64,000 nt of DNA from NCBI RefSeq assembly GCF_900116445.1, contig NZ_FPBH01000001.1, positions 62,001 to 126,000 of the forward strand, read 5' to 3'. The position numbers were made by a program, and so were the translations under genes. The DNA comes from Paraburkholderia aspalathi (lineage in GTDB: Bacteria; Pseudomonadota; Gammaproteobacteria; Burkholderiales; Burkholderiaceae). Within the stretch, counting starts at the first letter, position 1, and every line of letters starts with the position of its first letter. Shown in pieces: positions 36,396 to 44,112 of the stretch. Under the pieces are notes generated by a model. The model was given only the letters and a program-made list of their open reading frames with translations. It ran no database searches and was not told the origin of the DNA.

Positions 36396-37280
36396 TTATC
36401 GAGCGGCCACCTGCGAACGGCGTGCAAAGATCGCCCGTTCCACCGCGCGCGCCAGCGCGTTCAACGCCCAGCCGGTCACGCCGACCACGATCACGCCGAA
36501 CAGCACCAGGTCCATACGGAATTGCTCGCTGCCGTCGATCAGCGTATTGCCGATCCCGCTGCCTGCCACCAGCAGATATTCCGCGCCAAGCGTGGCAAGC
36601 CACGAATAGATCAGCGCGAGATAGAGGCCGGTGAAGATTGACGGCAACGCGGCCGGCAGAATGACCGCGCGGATCAATTGCCAGCGCGAATAGCGAAATG
36701 CACGCGCGACCTCGATGTAGGCGCGCGGCACAGCGTGAATGCCGTCGCACGTGTGTGCGGCGACCGGCAGCAACGCCGCGAGCGAGAGGAACACGACTTT
36801 CGCTGCATCGCCGAGACCGAACCACACGGAAATCAGCGGAATCCACGCAAACAGGGAGATCTGTTTGAACGTGTCGAAGCTCGGGCCAATCATGCGCGTG
36901 GCAAGCCGCGAGAAGCCGAGCGCGCTGCCGAGCAACAGGCCACCTAGCGTGCCGATCACGAAACCGCTCGCTTCACGCACGAGCGAGGCGGAAAGGGCCT
37001 TGAAAAGCGCACCGCTGACGATTTGCTGCCAGGCGGTGGCCAGCACCTGCGCGGGGCTGACCAGCAAGCCGCTCTTGACAACGTGCGCTTCCGAGATCGC
37101 CCACCAGATCGCAATGGCGACGATGGGCAAGACGGCGCCGCGCCCGTCGACGCGTGAGAGCAGGGACCGGCGCGGTCGCGCCGCGCGTTGGAAGGAGGCG
37201 GGCACGTTACTGCCGCAGTCGCAAGACGCATCGGCCGACTGTTTTAATCCGGCTGGCCGCTTGAAGAGAGCAAGACTCAT
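36396..37280 (-). CDS. Sulfonate-type ABC transporter permease (SsuC-like), second permease
   Basis: A 294-residue permease with six hydrophobic helices from about residue 45. AVPRAYIEVARAFRYSRWQLIRAVILPAALP, read around its EAA loop, and TLGAEYLLVAGSGIGNTL identify the SsuC/TauC group. The first 45 residues are Cys/Arg-rich and cytoplasmic (CDCGSN near residue 22). The start at 37280 is preferred over 37313. It differs clearly from the other permease at 37329-38183. Confidence 0.9.
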   Translation of the reverse strand: MSLALFKRPAGLKQSADASCDCGSNVPASFQRAARPRRSLLSRVDGRGAVLPIVAIAIWWAISEAHVVKSGLLVSPAQVLATAWQQIVSGALFKALSASLVREASGFVIGTLGGLLLGSALGFSRLATRMIGPSFDTFKQISLFAWIPLISVWFGLGDAAKVVFLSLAALLPVAAHTCDGIHAVPRAYIEVARAFRYSRWQLIRAVILPAALPSIFTGLYLALIYSWLATLGAEYLLVAGSGIGNTLIDGSEQFRMDLVLFGVIVVGVTGWALNALARAVERAIFARRSQVAAR

Positions 37281-37328
37281 CGTGGATACCTCATATACGG
37301 TGCGTGGCGGCAATCGGCGCCATGACCA

Positions 37329-38183
37329 TCACTCGCGAAACGCCGACGGTTGACCGCGCCGCAAACGCGCTTCGAGTGCGTCGAGCGAACGATTCATCGC
37401 GTAACCGATGGCGCCGACCACGACGACCGAGGCCATCACCAGGTCGAGCTGAAACAGTTGCCGGCCGTAGACGATCAGATAGCCAAGCCCTTCGGAAGAC
37501 GCCACCAGTTCGACGACCACCAGTGCGAGCCACGCTTTGGTGAACGCGAGCCGCACGCCGGTGGCGAGCGTCGGCACGGCTGCGGGCAGCACGAGATAAA
37601 CGATCCGCTGCCAGCGCTTGTATTCGAAGACGCGCGCGACTTCATCGAGTGAAGCGGGTGTCTGGCGGAATCCTTGCAGCGTGCTCAATGTCACGGGAAC
37701 AAGGGCGGCATGTGCGATCAGGATGTATTTGAGCGGCTCGCCGACACCGACGAGCAGCAGCAGAAAGGGCAACCAGCCGAGCACCGGAATCTGCACCAAA
37801 GCATTGAAGCTCGGCAGCACATAGGCTTCGAAGGTACGCGACAGACCGAACGCTGCGCCGAGCACAAAGCCGACCAGGGTGCCCGCAGCGAAGCCGAGCA
37901 GCACGCGCTGGAGACTGATGAGCGTATTGCTTGCGAGATCGTCGCTTCTCGCCAGTTCGACAAAGGTGTCGAACACCCGCTCGGGTGGCGGCAAAATCTG
38001 CGGCGCGATCCAGCCGCGCTCGCAACCGGTCGCCCATAAGGCGAGCAGGACGACTGGCAATACCCACGGCGCGAGATGCCAGGCGAGGGCGCGCAAGCGC
38101 GCATTGCGATAGAGCGGCGCGCGCTGCGCCTCATCAGCGTGGCCGAGCCGTTCGCTATCGACCGGAAATGCGGTTTCGCTCAT
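37329..38183 (-). CDS. Sulfonate-type ABC transporter permease (SsuC-like), first permease
   Basis: A 284-residue permease with six helices beginning near residue 32 (LAPWVLPVVLLALWATG). The EAA loop TPASLDEVARVFEYKRWQRIVYLVLPAAVP and VVELVASSEGLGYLIVYGRQLFQ, each read as two pieces, are typical of the sulfonate/nitrate group. With the 36396 gene it gives the operon two different permeases, where ssu-type systems usually have one. Confidence 0.9.
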   Translation of the reverse strand: MSETAFPVDSERLGHADEAQRAPLYRNARLRALAWHLAPWVLPVVLLALWATGCERGWIAPQILPPPERVFDTFVELARSDDLASNTLISLQRVLLGFAAGTLVGFVLGAAFGLSRTFEAYVLPSFNALVQIPVLGWLPFLLLLVGVGEPLKYILIAHAALVPVTLSTLQGFRQTPASLDEVARVFEYKRWQRIVYLVLPAAVPTLATGVRLAFTKAWLALVVVELVASSEGLGYLIVYGRQLFQLDLVMASVVVVGAIGYAMNRSLDALEARLRRGQPSAFRE

Positions 38184-38199
38184 CGTGATCGCTCCCGTT

Positions 38200-39267
38200 T
38201 TAGCTGAGCGGCTTGCCGGCAGCGTCGTAGCGCGTCCAGTAGTGGTCGAGTTTTTGCGTGCGCAGCGCATTGTCGAGATACTTCGTCTCGAACCAGCCGT
38301 CGACCTGGACGGGTTGCCGGATCAGTTTGAGTTTCAGCGCATCCGCCGCGACCGCTTTATAACGCGCGACGATGAACGGATCGATCAACGGCGAATTGCG
38401 GTCTTTCAGGCTTTGATTCGCGAACTCGGCCTGCCATGAGGAGTAGGGCACGCCGCTTTTTGCCCACAGCTTGAAGAGCGCATCGCGGTTCGCTTCATCC
38501 GACGACCATTGCGCGCCTTGAACGAACACGTTGACGACGCGTTGCACTACATCCGGATGCGCGTTATCGAAATCGTCGAGTACCAGCAGATGCGATTGAC
38601 GCGTGAATTGCGGCCCGTCGTTCTGCGATTCGTAGATGATTTTCGCGAGACCCTGGTCGCGCAGTTTGTACAGGTGATAATCGTTGACCGACGCGTCGAT
38701 CCCCTTGGACGCCAGCGCGGCGAGCGAGCTAGCGGTGTCGAGATTGATCACACGCAGGTCGCGCTCTTCGAGCTGATTGGCGGCGAGCGCGTTGTCGGCG
38801 ACCAGTTGCAGATTGGTGCCACGAAAAATCGATACGCGGCGGCCTTTGAGGTCTTTGATCGAACGCACGTCCGAATCCGGGGGCACGGCGATCTTGATGC
38901 CGGTACGCACGCCCGAGGCGATCAGGAGGTGAGTCTTCAGGCCGTTGGCGCGGGCGAGTACTGCAGGCAGATCTCCCTGAAAGGCGAAGTCGAGTGACTT
39001 GTCGGCGATCGCTTCATTCACGGCGGGGCCGGCGCCTTTGAAGAAGAGCCATTCGACCTTGATGCCGTCGGCGGCGAATTCCTTTTCGAGCGACTGCTGC
39101 AATTGCACCGTCGCCGCTGGTGATCCGCCAAAGGTAGGTGGATCGCCCGTGCCCTGCTGCGCGACGCCGATCCGGATCACAGCGGGTTTGTCAGCGTAGG
39201 CATGACCCGTGGCAAGCGACAGGGCCGCCACGGCAACAAAAGATTTCAGCAGACGAAAATAGCGCAT
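38200..39267 (-). CDS. Sulfonate-type ABC transporter binding protein (SsuA-like)
   Basis: A 355-residue periplasmic binding protein. Signal peptide MRYFRLLKSFVAVAALSLAT, cleaved after HAYA near residue 24. The mature part opens with VIRIGVAQQGTGDPPTFGG and has VEWLFFKGAGPAVNEAIADK and LDFAFQGDLPAVLARANGLK, the SsuA/TauA-type lobe motifs. The start at 39267 gives a normal signal peptide; the longer frame does not. First gene of the leftward importer-monooxygenase-dioxygenase unit. Confidence 0.9.
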   Translation of the reverse strand: MRYFRLLKSFVAVAALSLATGHAYADKPAVIRIGVAQQGTGDPPTFGGSPAATVQLQQSLEKEFAADGIKVEWLFFKGAGPAVNEAIADKSLDFAFQGDLPAVLARANGLKTHLLIASGVRTGIKIAVPPDSDVRSIKDLKGRRVSIFRGTNLQLVADNALAANQLEERDLRVINLDTASSLAALASKGIDASVNDYHLYKLRDQGLAKIIYESQNDGPQFTRQSHLLVLDDFDNAHPDVVQRVVNVFVQGAQWSSDEANRDALFKLWAKSGVPYSSWQAEFANQSLKDRNSPLIDPFIVARYKAVAADALKLKLIRQPVQVDGWFETKYLDNALRTQKLDHYWTRYDAAGKPLS

Positions 39268-39340
39268 TCGGCGATACCGATCGATGGAAGGGAATGGAGT
39301 GCAAATGCTCAGATGGGCAGAGAGCTGGCAATACACGTTA

Positions 39341-39360
39341 GATTCGCGTGCGCTCGAATC
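39341..39360. promoter_or_regulatory. Inverted repeat in the divergent control region 39268-39544
   Basis: GATTCG-N8-CGAATC is a perfect 6-base inverted repeat ~75-95 bases upstream of the binding-protein gene. The region separates the leftward sulfonate unit from the rightward MFS gene and needs promoters for both. Regulator unknown. Confidence 0.4.
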
Positions 39361-39544
39361 CAACCAATCATTGCTGATAAGAAAATCTGCAGTAGTTCGA
39401 ACCACGTTGCCTGAAAGGGTCCGTGCGGCACTAGCGCGGTGCAAGTGCGTGATTCCCGATTTGCATAGTTAAATTCGTCGTTTTGCTGGCATGGATTGCG
39501 TGGCTACCATTCGACGCTTCAGCCATTCATGCGAACGCGAGATC

Positions 39545-41044
39545 ATGTCCACTGTTGCTTTTCCATCGACCGTCGCCGAGCCGCAGGCGCCTGCGGCTAA
39601 CACAGCGTCTCCTACTGTCATCCGTAGTGCGCAAGATGTTTCGCGCATCGTCAACGCAGGCGCTGCAAAGGGCAGTAACGCACGCATCGTGATTGCGATC
39701 GCCCTGGGTGGAGTCTTTCTCGATGCTTACGACCTGACGTCGCTTGCTTACGGGATCAAGGACATCGCACGCCAGTTTTCACTGTCGCCGGTTCAGGTGG
39801 GATTCGTCTCGTCGGCGATCACGTTCGGCGCGATCCTCGGTGCATTGTTCGGCGGGTATCTGACCGATCGCATCGGCCGTTATCGCGTGTTTATGGCCGA
39901 TATGCTGTTCTTCGTGGTGGCGGCGATTGCGGCCGGTCTTGCGCCGAATGCGTGGGTGCTCGGCGGGGCACGCTTTCTGATGGGCTTCGGCGTGGGGCTC
40001 GATCTGCCGGTGGCGATGGCGTTTCTCGCCGAGTTCTCGCGGGTGGCGGGCAAGGGCAACAAGGCGGCCAGTGTGGCTGCGTGGTGCCCCGCGTGGTACG
40101 CAGCCACGAGCACCTGCTATCTGCTGATTCTCGGGCTGTATGCGATTCTGCCGGAGCATCAGCTTGGCTGGTTATGGCGTCTGACGCTCGCGTTCGGTGC
40201 GGTACCGGCCATTGTGATTATTCTCGTGCGCAGCCGCTATATCAGCGAATCGCCTGTTTGGGCAGCGAATCAGGGCGATCTCGAGGAGGCCGCGCGCATT
40301 CTGAAGCGCTCGTACGGCGTCGACGCAGTGGTTGAACGAAGCGCGACACCGATCAAAGCACCGCGTGCGGCGTCCTGGCGTAACTATGGGGTCCTGTTCA
40401 ATGCGACTTACCGGCGCCGCACGATTCTTGCCGCGGTGATTGGCAGTGCTTCTTCGTTCGGCTACAACGCGATTATTTTCGGCTTGCCGGTGATCATCAC
40501 CAGCTTCTTTCATCAGGGGCCGCTTACGACGATCATCGCAGCGCTCGCGCTGAATCTGGCATTTGCGTTCGTGGGTGGACTGATCGGCGTGCGCACCGCG
40601 CCGACCGTCGGCGCGTGGAAGATGACCGTGCTCGGACACTCGCTGCAGTTCGCCTCGCTGATCGGCCTCGCGTTGATCGGCAAACCGGGCAATGGCGCGC
40701 TCGTGGTGGTTGCGATCCTGTTGCTCGGCGGCTATCTATTCGGGCAAGGTTTCGGACCTGGCTCCCACTCGATGACCTATGCGTCGCTGAGCTACCCGAC
40801 CTCGCTGCGCGGAATCGGCGTGGGTTTCAATCAGACCTTGGTGCGTTCCGCGTCGACGGTTTCGTTGTTCCTATTCCCGGTTCTGGCCGCCGCGTTCGGT
40901 ACGAAGGTTTTCTGGCTGATCGCGATTGCGCCGCTGACTTCGTTGCTCGTGCTGCTGGCGATTCGGTGGGAGCCGTCGGGTTATGACATTGACGCCGAGG
41001 ACTACGCGGAGCCGCCGGCCAAAGCAAACGCGGCGCTGGCGTAG
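39545..41044 (+). CDS. MFS transporter (sugar/aromatic-acid type)
   Basis: A 499-residue major facilitator with 12 predicted helices. GALFGGYLTDRIGRYRVF between helices 2 and 3 and the DAYDLTSLAYGIKDIARQF start of helix 1 are typical of the sugar porter/AAHS-like groups. The cytoplasmic N-terminus of ~55 residues is unusually long. ATG 39545 is preferred over 39491. The substrate is unknown; it lies next to the hydroxyacid oxidase and IclR genes, so an organic acid is plausible. It converges on the oxidase gene with only an 11-base gap. Confidence 0.9.
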   Translation: MSTVAFPSTVAEPQAPAANTASPTVIRSAQDVSRIVNAGAAKGSNARIVIAIALGGVFLDAYDLTSLAYGIKDIARQFSLSPVQVGFVSSAITFGAILGALFGGYLTDRIGRYRVFMADMLFFVVAAIAAGLAPNAWVLGGARFLMGFGVGLDLPVAMAFLAEFSRVAGKGNKAASVAAWCPAWYAATSTCYLLILGLYAILPEHQLGWLWRLTLAFGAVPAIVIILVRSRYISESPVWAANQGDLEEAARILKRSYGVDAVVERSATPIKAPRAASWRNYGVLFNATYRRRTILAAVIGSASSFGYNAIIFGLPVIITSFFHQGPLTTIIAALALNLAFAFVGGLIGVRTAPTVGAWKMTVLGHSLQFASLIGLALIGKPGNGALVVVAILLLGGYLFGQGFGPGSHSMTYASLSYPTSLRGIGVGFNQTLVRSASTVSLFLFPVLAAAFGTKVFWLIAIAPLTSLLVLLAIRWEPSGYDIDAEDYAEPPAKANAALA

Positions 41045-41055
41045 CGTTCCAACAA

Positions 41056-42195
41056 TCACGCGGCGCGCTCGACGAGGCCCGGCCGCAGTTGAGTCAGCGC
41101 GCTACATCCCAGCAGGCGCATGGCGATATGCATCTCCTGCAGCATCAAGGCCAGTACCTCCTTGACGCCGGCGCCGCCGTGCGACGCGAGACCGTAAAGC
41201 GGCGCACGCCCGAGCAATACGCCGCGTGCGCCCAGCGAAACGGCTTTCAATGCATCGCTGCCGCGCCGCACGCCGCCGTCGACGAACACGTCGAGACGAT
41301 GCCCCACAGCCTCGGCGATTTCCGGCAATAGTTCGAGCGGCGCGAACGTGCTGTCCAATTGCCGTCCGCCGTGGTTCGATAGCACGATCCCATCCGTTCC
41401 GCGTGCGAGCGCCAGCAATGCGTCGTCGCGCCCCTGAATGCCTTTCACGATCAGCTTGCCGCTCCAGTGCCGCCGGACCCATTCGAGATCTGCCCAGCCG
41501 AGCGTCAAGTCCATCTGCCGGCTGAGCATGGCGGCGTGACGCGCCAGATCGGCCCGTTCGCCGACGCTCTCTGCGATGTTTTTCAATTGCGGCGAACCAT
41601 GGCGCGCCATCTGCCAGCACCAGTGCGGATGGCGGATGCAATCGGCAATGAGCCGCGGCGACAGTCGCAAGGGCAGCGCGAAGCCGTTGCGTGTGTCGTG
41701 ATCGCGTTTGCCATGGACCGGCACGTCGACAGTCAGGACAAGCGTGGAAAAGCCTGCCGCGCTCGCGCGCCGCATCAGGTCCTCGGCTATACCGCGGTCC
41801 TGCTGCACATAGAGCTGCATCCACAGGTCGCCGCGCGGCGCGGCGGCGCGCACGTCTTCGAGCAGGGAGGTGGACGCTGTCGACAGAACGAAGGGCAAGC
41901 CCGCTTCGCTCGCGGCGTGGGCGAGCAGTTCGTCGGCACGCGGCCAGAACAGACCGTTCAAACCAGTCGGCCCGACGATCAACGGCGCGGCCGCCTCCCG
42001 TCCGAAAAACTGCGTGGCGCTCGAGCAGCGCGACACGTCGGTTAGCACGCGCGGTTTGAAGAGCCACTGGCGGTAAGCCTCGGCATTGCGGCGCAAGGCG
42101 TCGCCGTCCTCCGCGCCGCCGTCGAGATAGTCGAAGGCGAGGCGCGGCAGACGTTTCTGGGCGGCGATCCGGTAATCAGCTACGCATGAAAGCAT
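41056..42195 (-). CDS. FMN-dependent alpha-hydroxyacid oxidase/dehydrogenase
   Basis: A 379-residue TIM-barrel flavoenzyme of the L-lactate dehydrogenase/mandelate dehydrogenase/glycolate oxidase family. LPRLAFDYLDGGAEDGDALRRN (in parts) near the start, APLIVGPTGLNGLFWPRAD, LIVKGIQGRDDALLALARG with the FMN-contact Lys, and SNHGGRQLDSTF with the catalytic His-Gly-Gly-Arg motif are all present. It oxidises a 2-hydroxy acid to the 2-oxo acid and feeds electrons to the quinone pool or O2. It is divergent from the IclR gene and probably controlled by it. Length suits mandelate or lactate dehydrogenase (LldD). Confidence 0.9.
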   Translation of the reverse strand: MLSCVADYRIAAQKRLPRLAFDYLDGGAEDGDALRRNAEAYRQWLFKPRVLTDVSRCSSATQFFGREAAAPLIVGPTGLNGLFWPRADELLAHAASEAGLPFVLSTASTSLLEDVRAAAPRGDLWMQLYVQQDRGIAEDLMRRASAAGFSTLVLTVDVPVHGKRDHDTRNGFALPLRLSPRLIADCIRHPHWCWQMARHGSPQLKNIAESVGERADLARHAAMLSRQMDLTLGWADLEWVRRHWSGKLIVKGIQGRDDALLALARGTDGIVLSNHGGRQLDSTFAPLELLPEIAEAVGHRLDVFVDGGVRRGSDALKAVSLGARGVLLGRAPLYGLASHGGAGVKEVLALMLQEMHIAMRLLGCSALTQLRPGLVERAA

Positions 42196-42231
42196 GAATG
42201 CTCCACAGACTTCAAATTTGCTGCGGTTGTC

Positions 42232-42253
42232 CGATTCAATCGCATTACAATCG
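42232..42253. promoter_or_regulatory. Candidate IclR operator in the divergent gap 42196-42308
   Basis: CGATT-N12-AATCG flanks AATCGCATT (42238-42246), a 9-base word that recurs in both arms of the inverted repeat at 49814-49848 upstream of the GlcD-like gene. The gap separates the hydroxyacid oxidase from the IclR gene, the normal place for an IclR-type operator. Confidence 0.35.
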
Positions 42254-42308
42254 AGATAACTGCTATTCGATCTGTCTTGACGATCCGTTTTAAGGCCGCG
42301 CTACCACC

Positions 42309-43142
42309 ATGTCAGAACACGCCAGAGGCACAGCCCGCAAGATTAAGGCGGCTGAACCGGAGCCGACGCGCTCGTCGCTGTTCGTCGGCTCGACCGCGAA
42401 AGCGTTTCAGGTCTTGCATGCGTTCGACGGTCCGAACCGTCACATGACGCTCGTCGATATCGCGAGGACGTCCGGCCTCGACCGCAGCGCGACGCAGCGT
42501 CTCGTGCATACGCTGGAAGCGCTCGGTTATCTATACCGTGTTCCCGACACGCGCAACTACGGTCTCACGACGAAAGTGCTGCAGTTCTCCTACAACTACG
42601 TGCGCGCCAACGAGCTCATCGACAAGGCCTCGCCGTATCTGCTCGACATCAGCCGGCGCCTTGGCGAGACCACCAATCTGCTGGAGCTCGACGGTCACGA
42701 GATCGTGTTCGTCGCGCGGTTTCCGGGCCAGCATTTGGTGAATATCGACATCGTGGTCGGTGCGCGTTTGCCGGCCATGTTCACTGCCGCCGGCATCGCG
42801 ATCCTCTCGCGTCTATCCGACGACCGCGTGCGCGAGATCCTCGCGCAAACGCGCCTCGAACCGCTCACGCACTACACCGAAACCAATCCCGACAAACTGC
42901 TCGAGCGGGTGCGCAAAGTCGCCCGGCGCGGTTATGCGGTGATCGAGAACGAAACCGTGCTCGGCGATATTTCCGTTGCCGCGCCGGTGACGGATCACGG
43001 CGGCATGGGTGTCGCCGCGATCAATATCTCGGTGCCGACCTCGCGCTGGTCGCGTGAGAAAGTGGAAGCCGAACTCGCGCAACACGTGCAGGTGGCCGCA
43101 ACGTCGATTTCGAAGTCGCGGCTCACGGGCTATCAGCGCTGA
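42309..43142 (+). CDS. IclR-family transcriptional regulator
   Basis: A 277-residue regulator. The N-terminal winged helix (residues ~25-90) has SSLFVGSTAKAFQVLHAFDG and LVDIARTSGLDRSATQRLVHTLEALGYL, read as turn and recognition helix. The C-terminal IclR effector domain has LLELDGHEIVFVARFPGQH, GYAVIENETVLGDISVAAPV and MGVAAINISVPTSRWS. Flanked by the hydroxyacid oxidase (divergent) and the DapA-family gene (convergent), so it probably regulates this catabolic block. Ligand unknown. Confidence 0.93.
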   Translation: MSEHARGTARKIKAAEPEPTRSSLFVGSTAKAFQVLHAFDGPNRHMTLVDIARTSGLDRSATQRLVHTLEALGYLYRVPDTRNYGLTTKVLQFSYNYVRANELIDKASPYLLDISRRLGETTNLLELDGHEIVFVARFPGQHLVNIDIVVGARLPAMFTAAGIAILSRLSDDRVREILAQTRLEPLTHYTETNPDKLLERVRKVARRGYAVIENETVLGDISVAAPVTDHGGMGVAAINISVPTSRWSREKVEAELAQHVQVAATSISKSRLTGYQR

Positions 43143-43180
43143 GCCGTCACCTGGCGCTCAACTAGGCGCTCACTAAGCGG

Positions 43181-44086
43181 TCACAGCGGCCGCTCGAAGG
43201 TATCGAGCTGCTTCTCCAGTTCGATTCGCAAATTCGCCGACAACTCCGGCGCCGCCTGGACCAGCGGCGCGAGCATCGTCGGCGCATGCACGCCGATCAG
43301 ATCCATCACCGATTTCATCGGACCGGGATTGGTTTCGGCAAACGCCAGGTTCATCAACGGAATTAGCGAGCGGTGCAGAGCGAGCGCTTCCCGCGTTTTT
43401 CCGTCGGCCGCGAGCTGATAGATCTTGCGCCACGCGCTCGGCAACAGGCTCGCCGTCACCACGATGCCGCCACGCGCGCCCGCCGCGACATGCAGCGGAA
43501 ACAACGTGTCTTCGCCGCTCAACACGGAGAACGACTCGTCGACGCCGGCGACAGTGCGCAGGAAGTGCCACATGTCGGTATTGCACGCCTTCATACCGAT
43601 GATCCGCTCGTGCTTCGAGAGTTCGTGCAGCACTTCGGGCGCGATCGAAATGCGCGTGCGATACGGAATCTCATAGATCAGGATCGGCAGTGGCGATTCG
43701 TCGGCGTAACGCAGGAAGTAGTCGCGAATGCCTGCCTGGGTCGGATTCGTGTAGTAGGGCGTGAGCACCAGCAAGCCATCTGCACCTGCTGCAGCGAATT
43801 CCTTGCCTGCCTGCATGGCGTCGTGATAGCCCGGGTCGAGCACGCCCGCGATCACCGGGATGCTGCCCGCCGCTTCCTCGGCGGCGATACCGGCCATGCG
43901 GATGCGTTCGGCACGCGCCAGCGCGCCGTATTCGCCCGTACCGCCGAGCGGCACGACGCCGTCCACGCCCTGCTTGAGCAGATAGCGCATCAACGTGCGA
44001 GCCGCGCCGCTGTCGATCGTGTCGTCGGCGTTGACCGGTGTCGGAATGGCCGGCAGAACGCCGCGTAATTGTTGTGCTGAAAGCAT
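43181..44086 (-). CDS. DapA-family aldolase/lyase (dihydrodipicolinate synthase-like)
   Basis: A 301-residue TIM-barrel class I aldolase of the DHDPS/N-acetylneuraminate lyase family. GGTGEYGAL (48-56) is the substrate carboxylate site; Y138 (LIYEIPYR) and K166 (IIGMKACNTD) correspond to the catalytic Tyr and Schiff-base Lys. A context of Pot-type importer, IclR regulator and 2-hydroxyacid oxidase suggests catabolic cleavage of a sugar acid or keto-acid, not lysine biosynthesis. The start MLSAQQLRG at 44086 was chosen by homology. It is last of the leftward operon led by the binding-protein or oxidase gene. Confidence 0.88.
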   Translation of the reverse strand: MLSAQQLRGVLPAIPTPVNADDTIDSGAARTLMRYLLKQGVDGVVPLGGTGEYGALARAERIRMAGIAAEEAAGSIPVIAGVLDPGYHDAMQAGKEFAAAGADGLLVLTPYYTNPTQAGIRDYFLRYADESPLPILIYEIPYRTRISIAPEVLHELSKHERIIGMKACNTDMWHFLRTVAGVDESFSVLSGEDTLFPLHVAAGARGGIVVTASLLPSAWRKIYQLAADGKTREALALHRSLIPLMNLAFAETNPGPMKSVMDLIGVHAPTMLAPLVQAAPELSANLRIELEKQLDTFERPL

Positions 44087-44112
44087 AAAGAGTCTCGGTG
44101 AATGAATGGAGT

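Noticed and set aside
39482..39505. Possible sigma-54 box (TGGCATGGATTGCG) before the MFS gene
   Set aside because: The spacing between GG and GC is 8 bases, too short for sigma-54.
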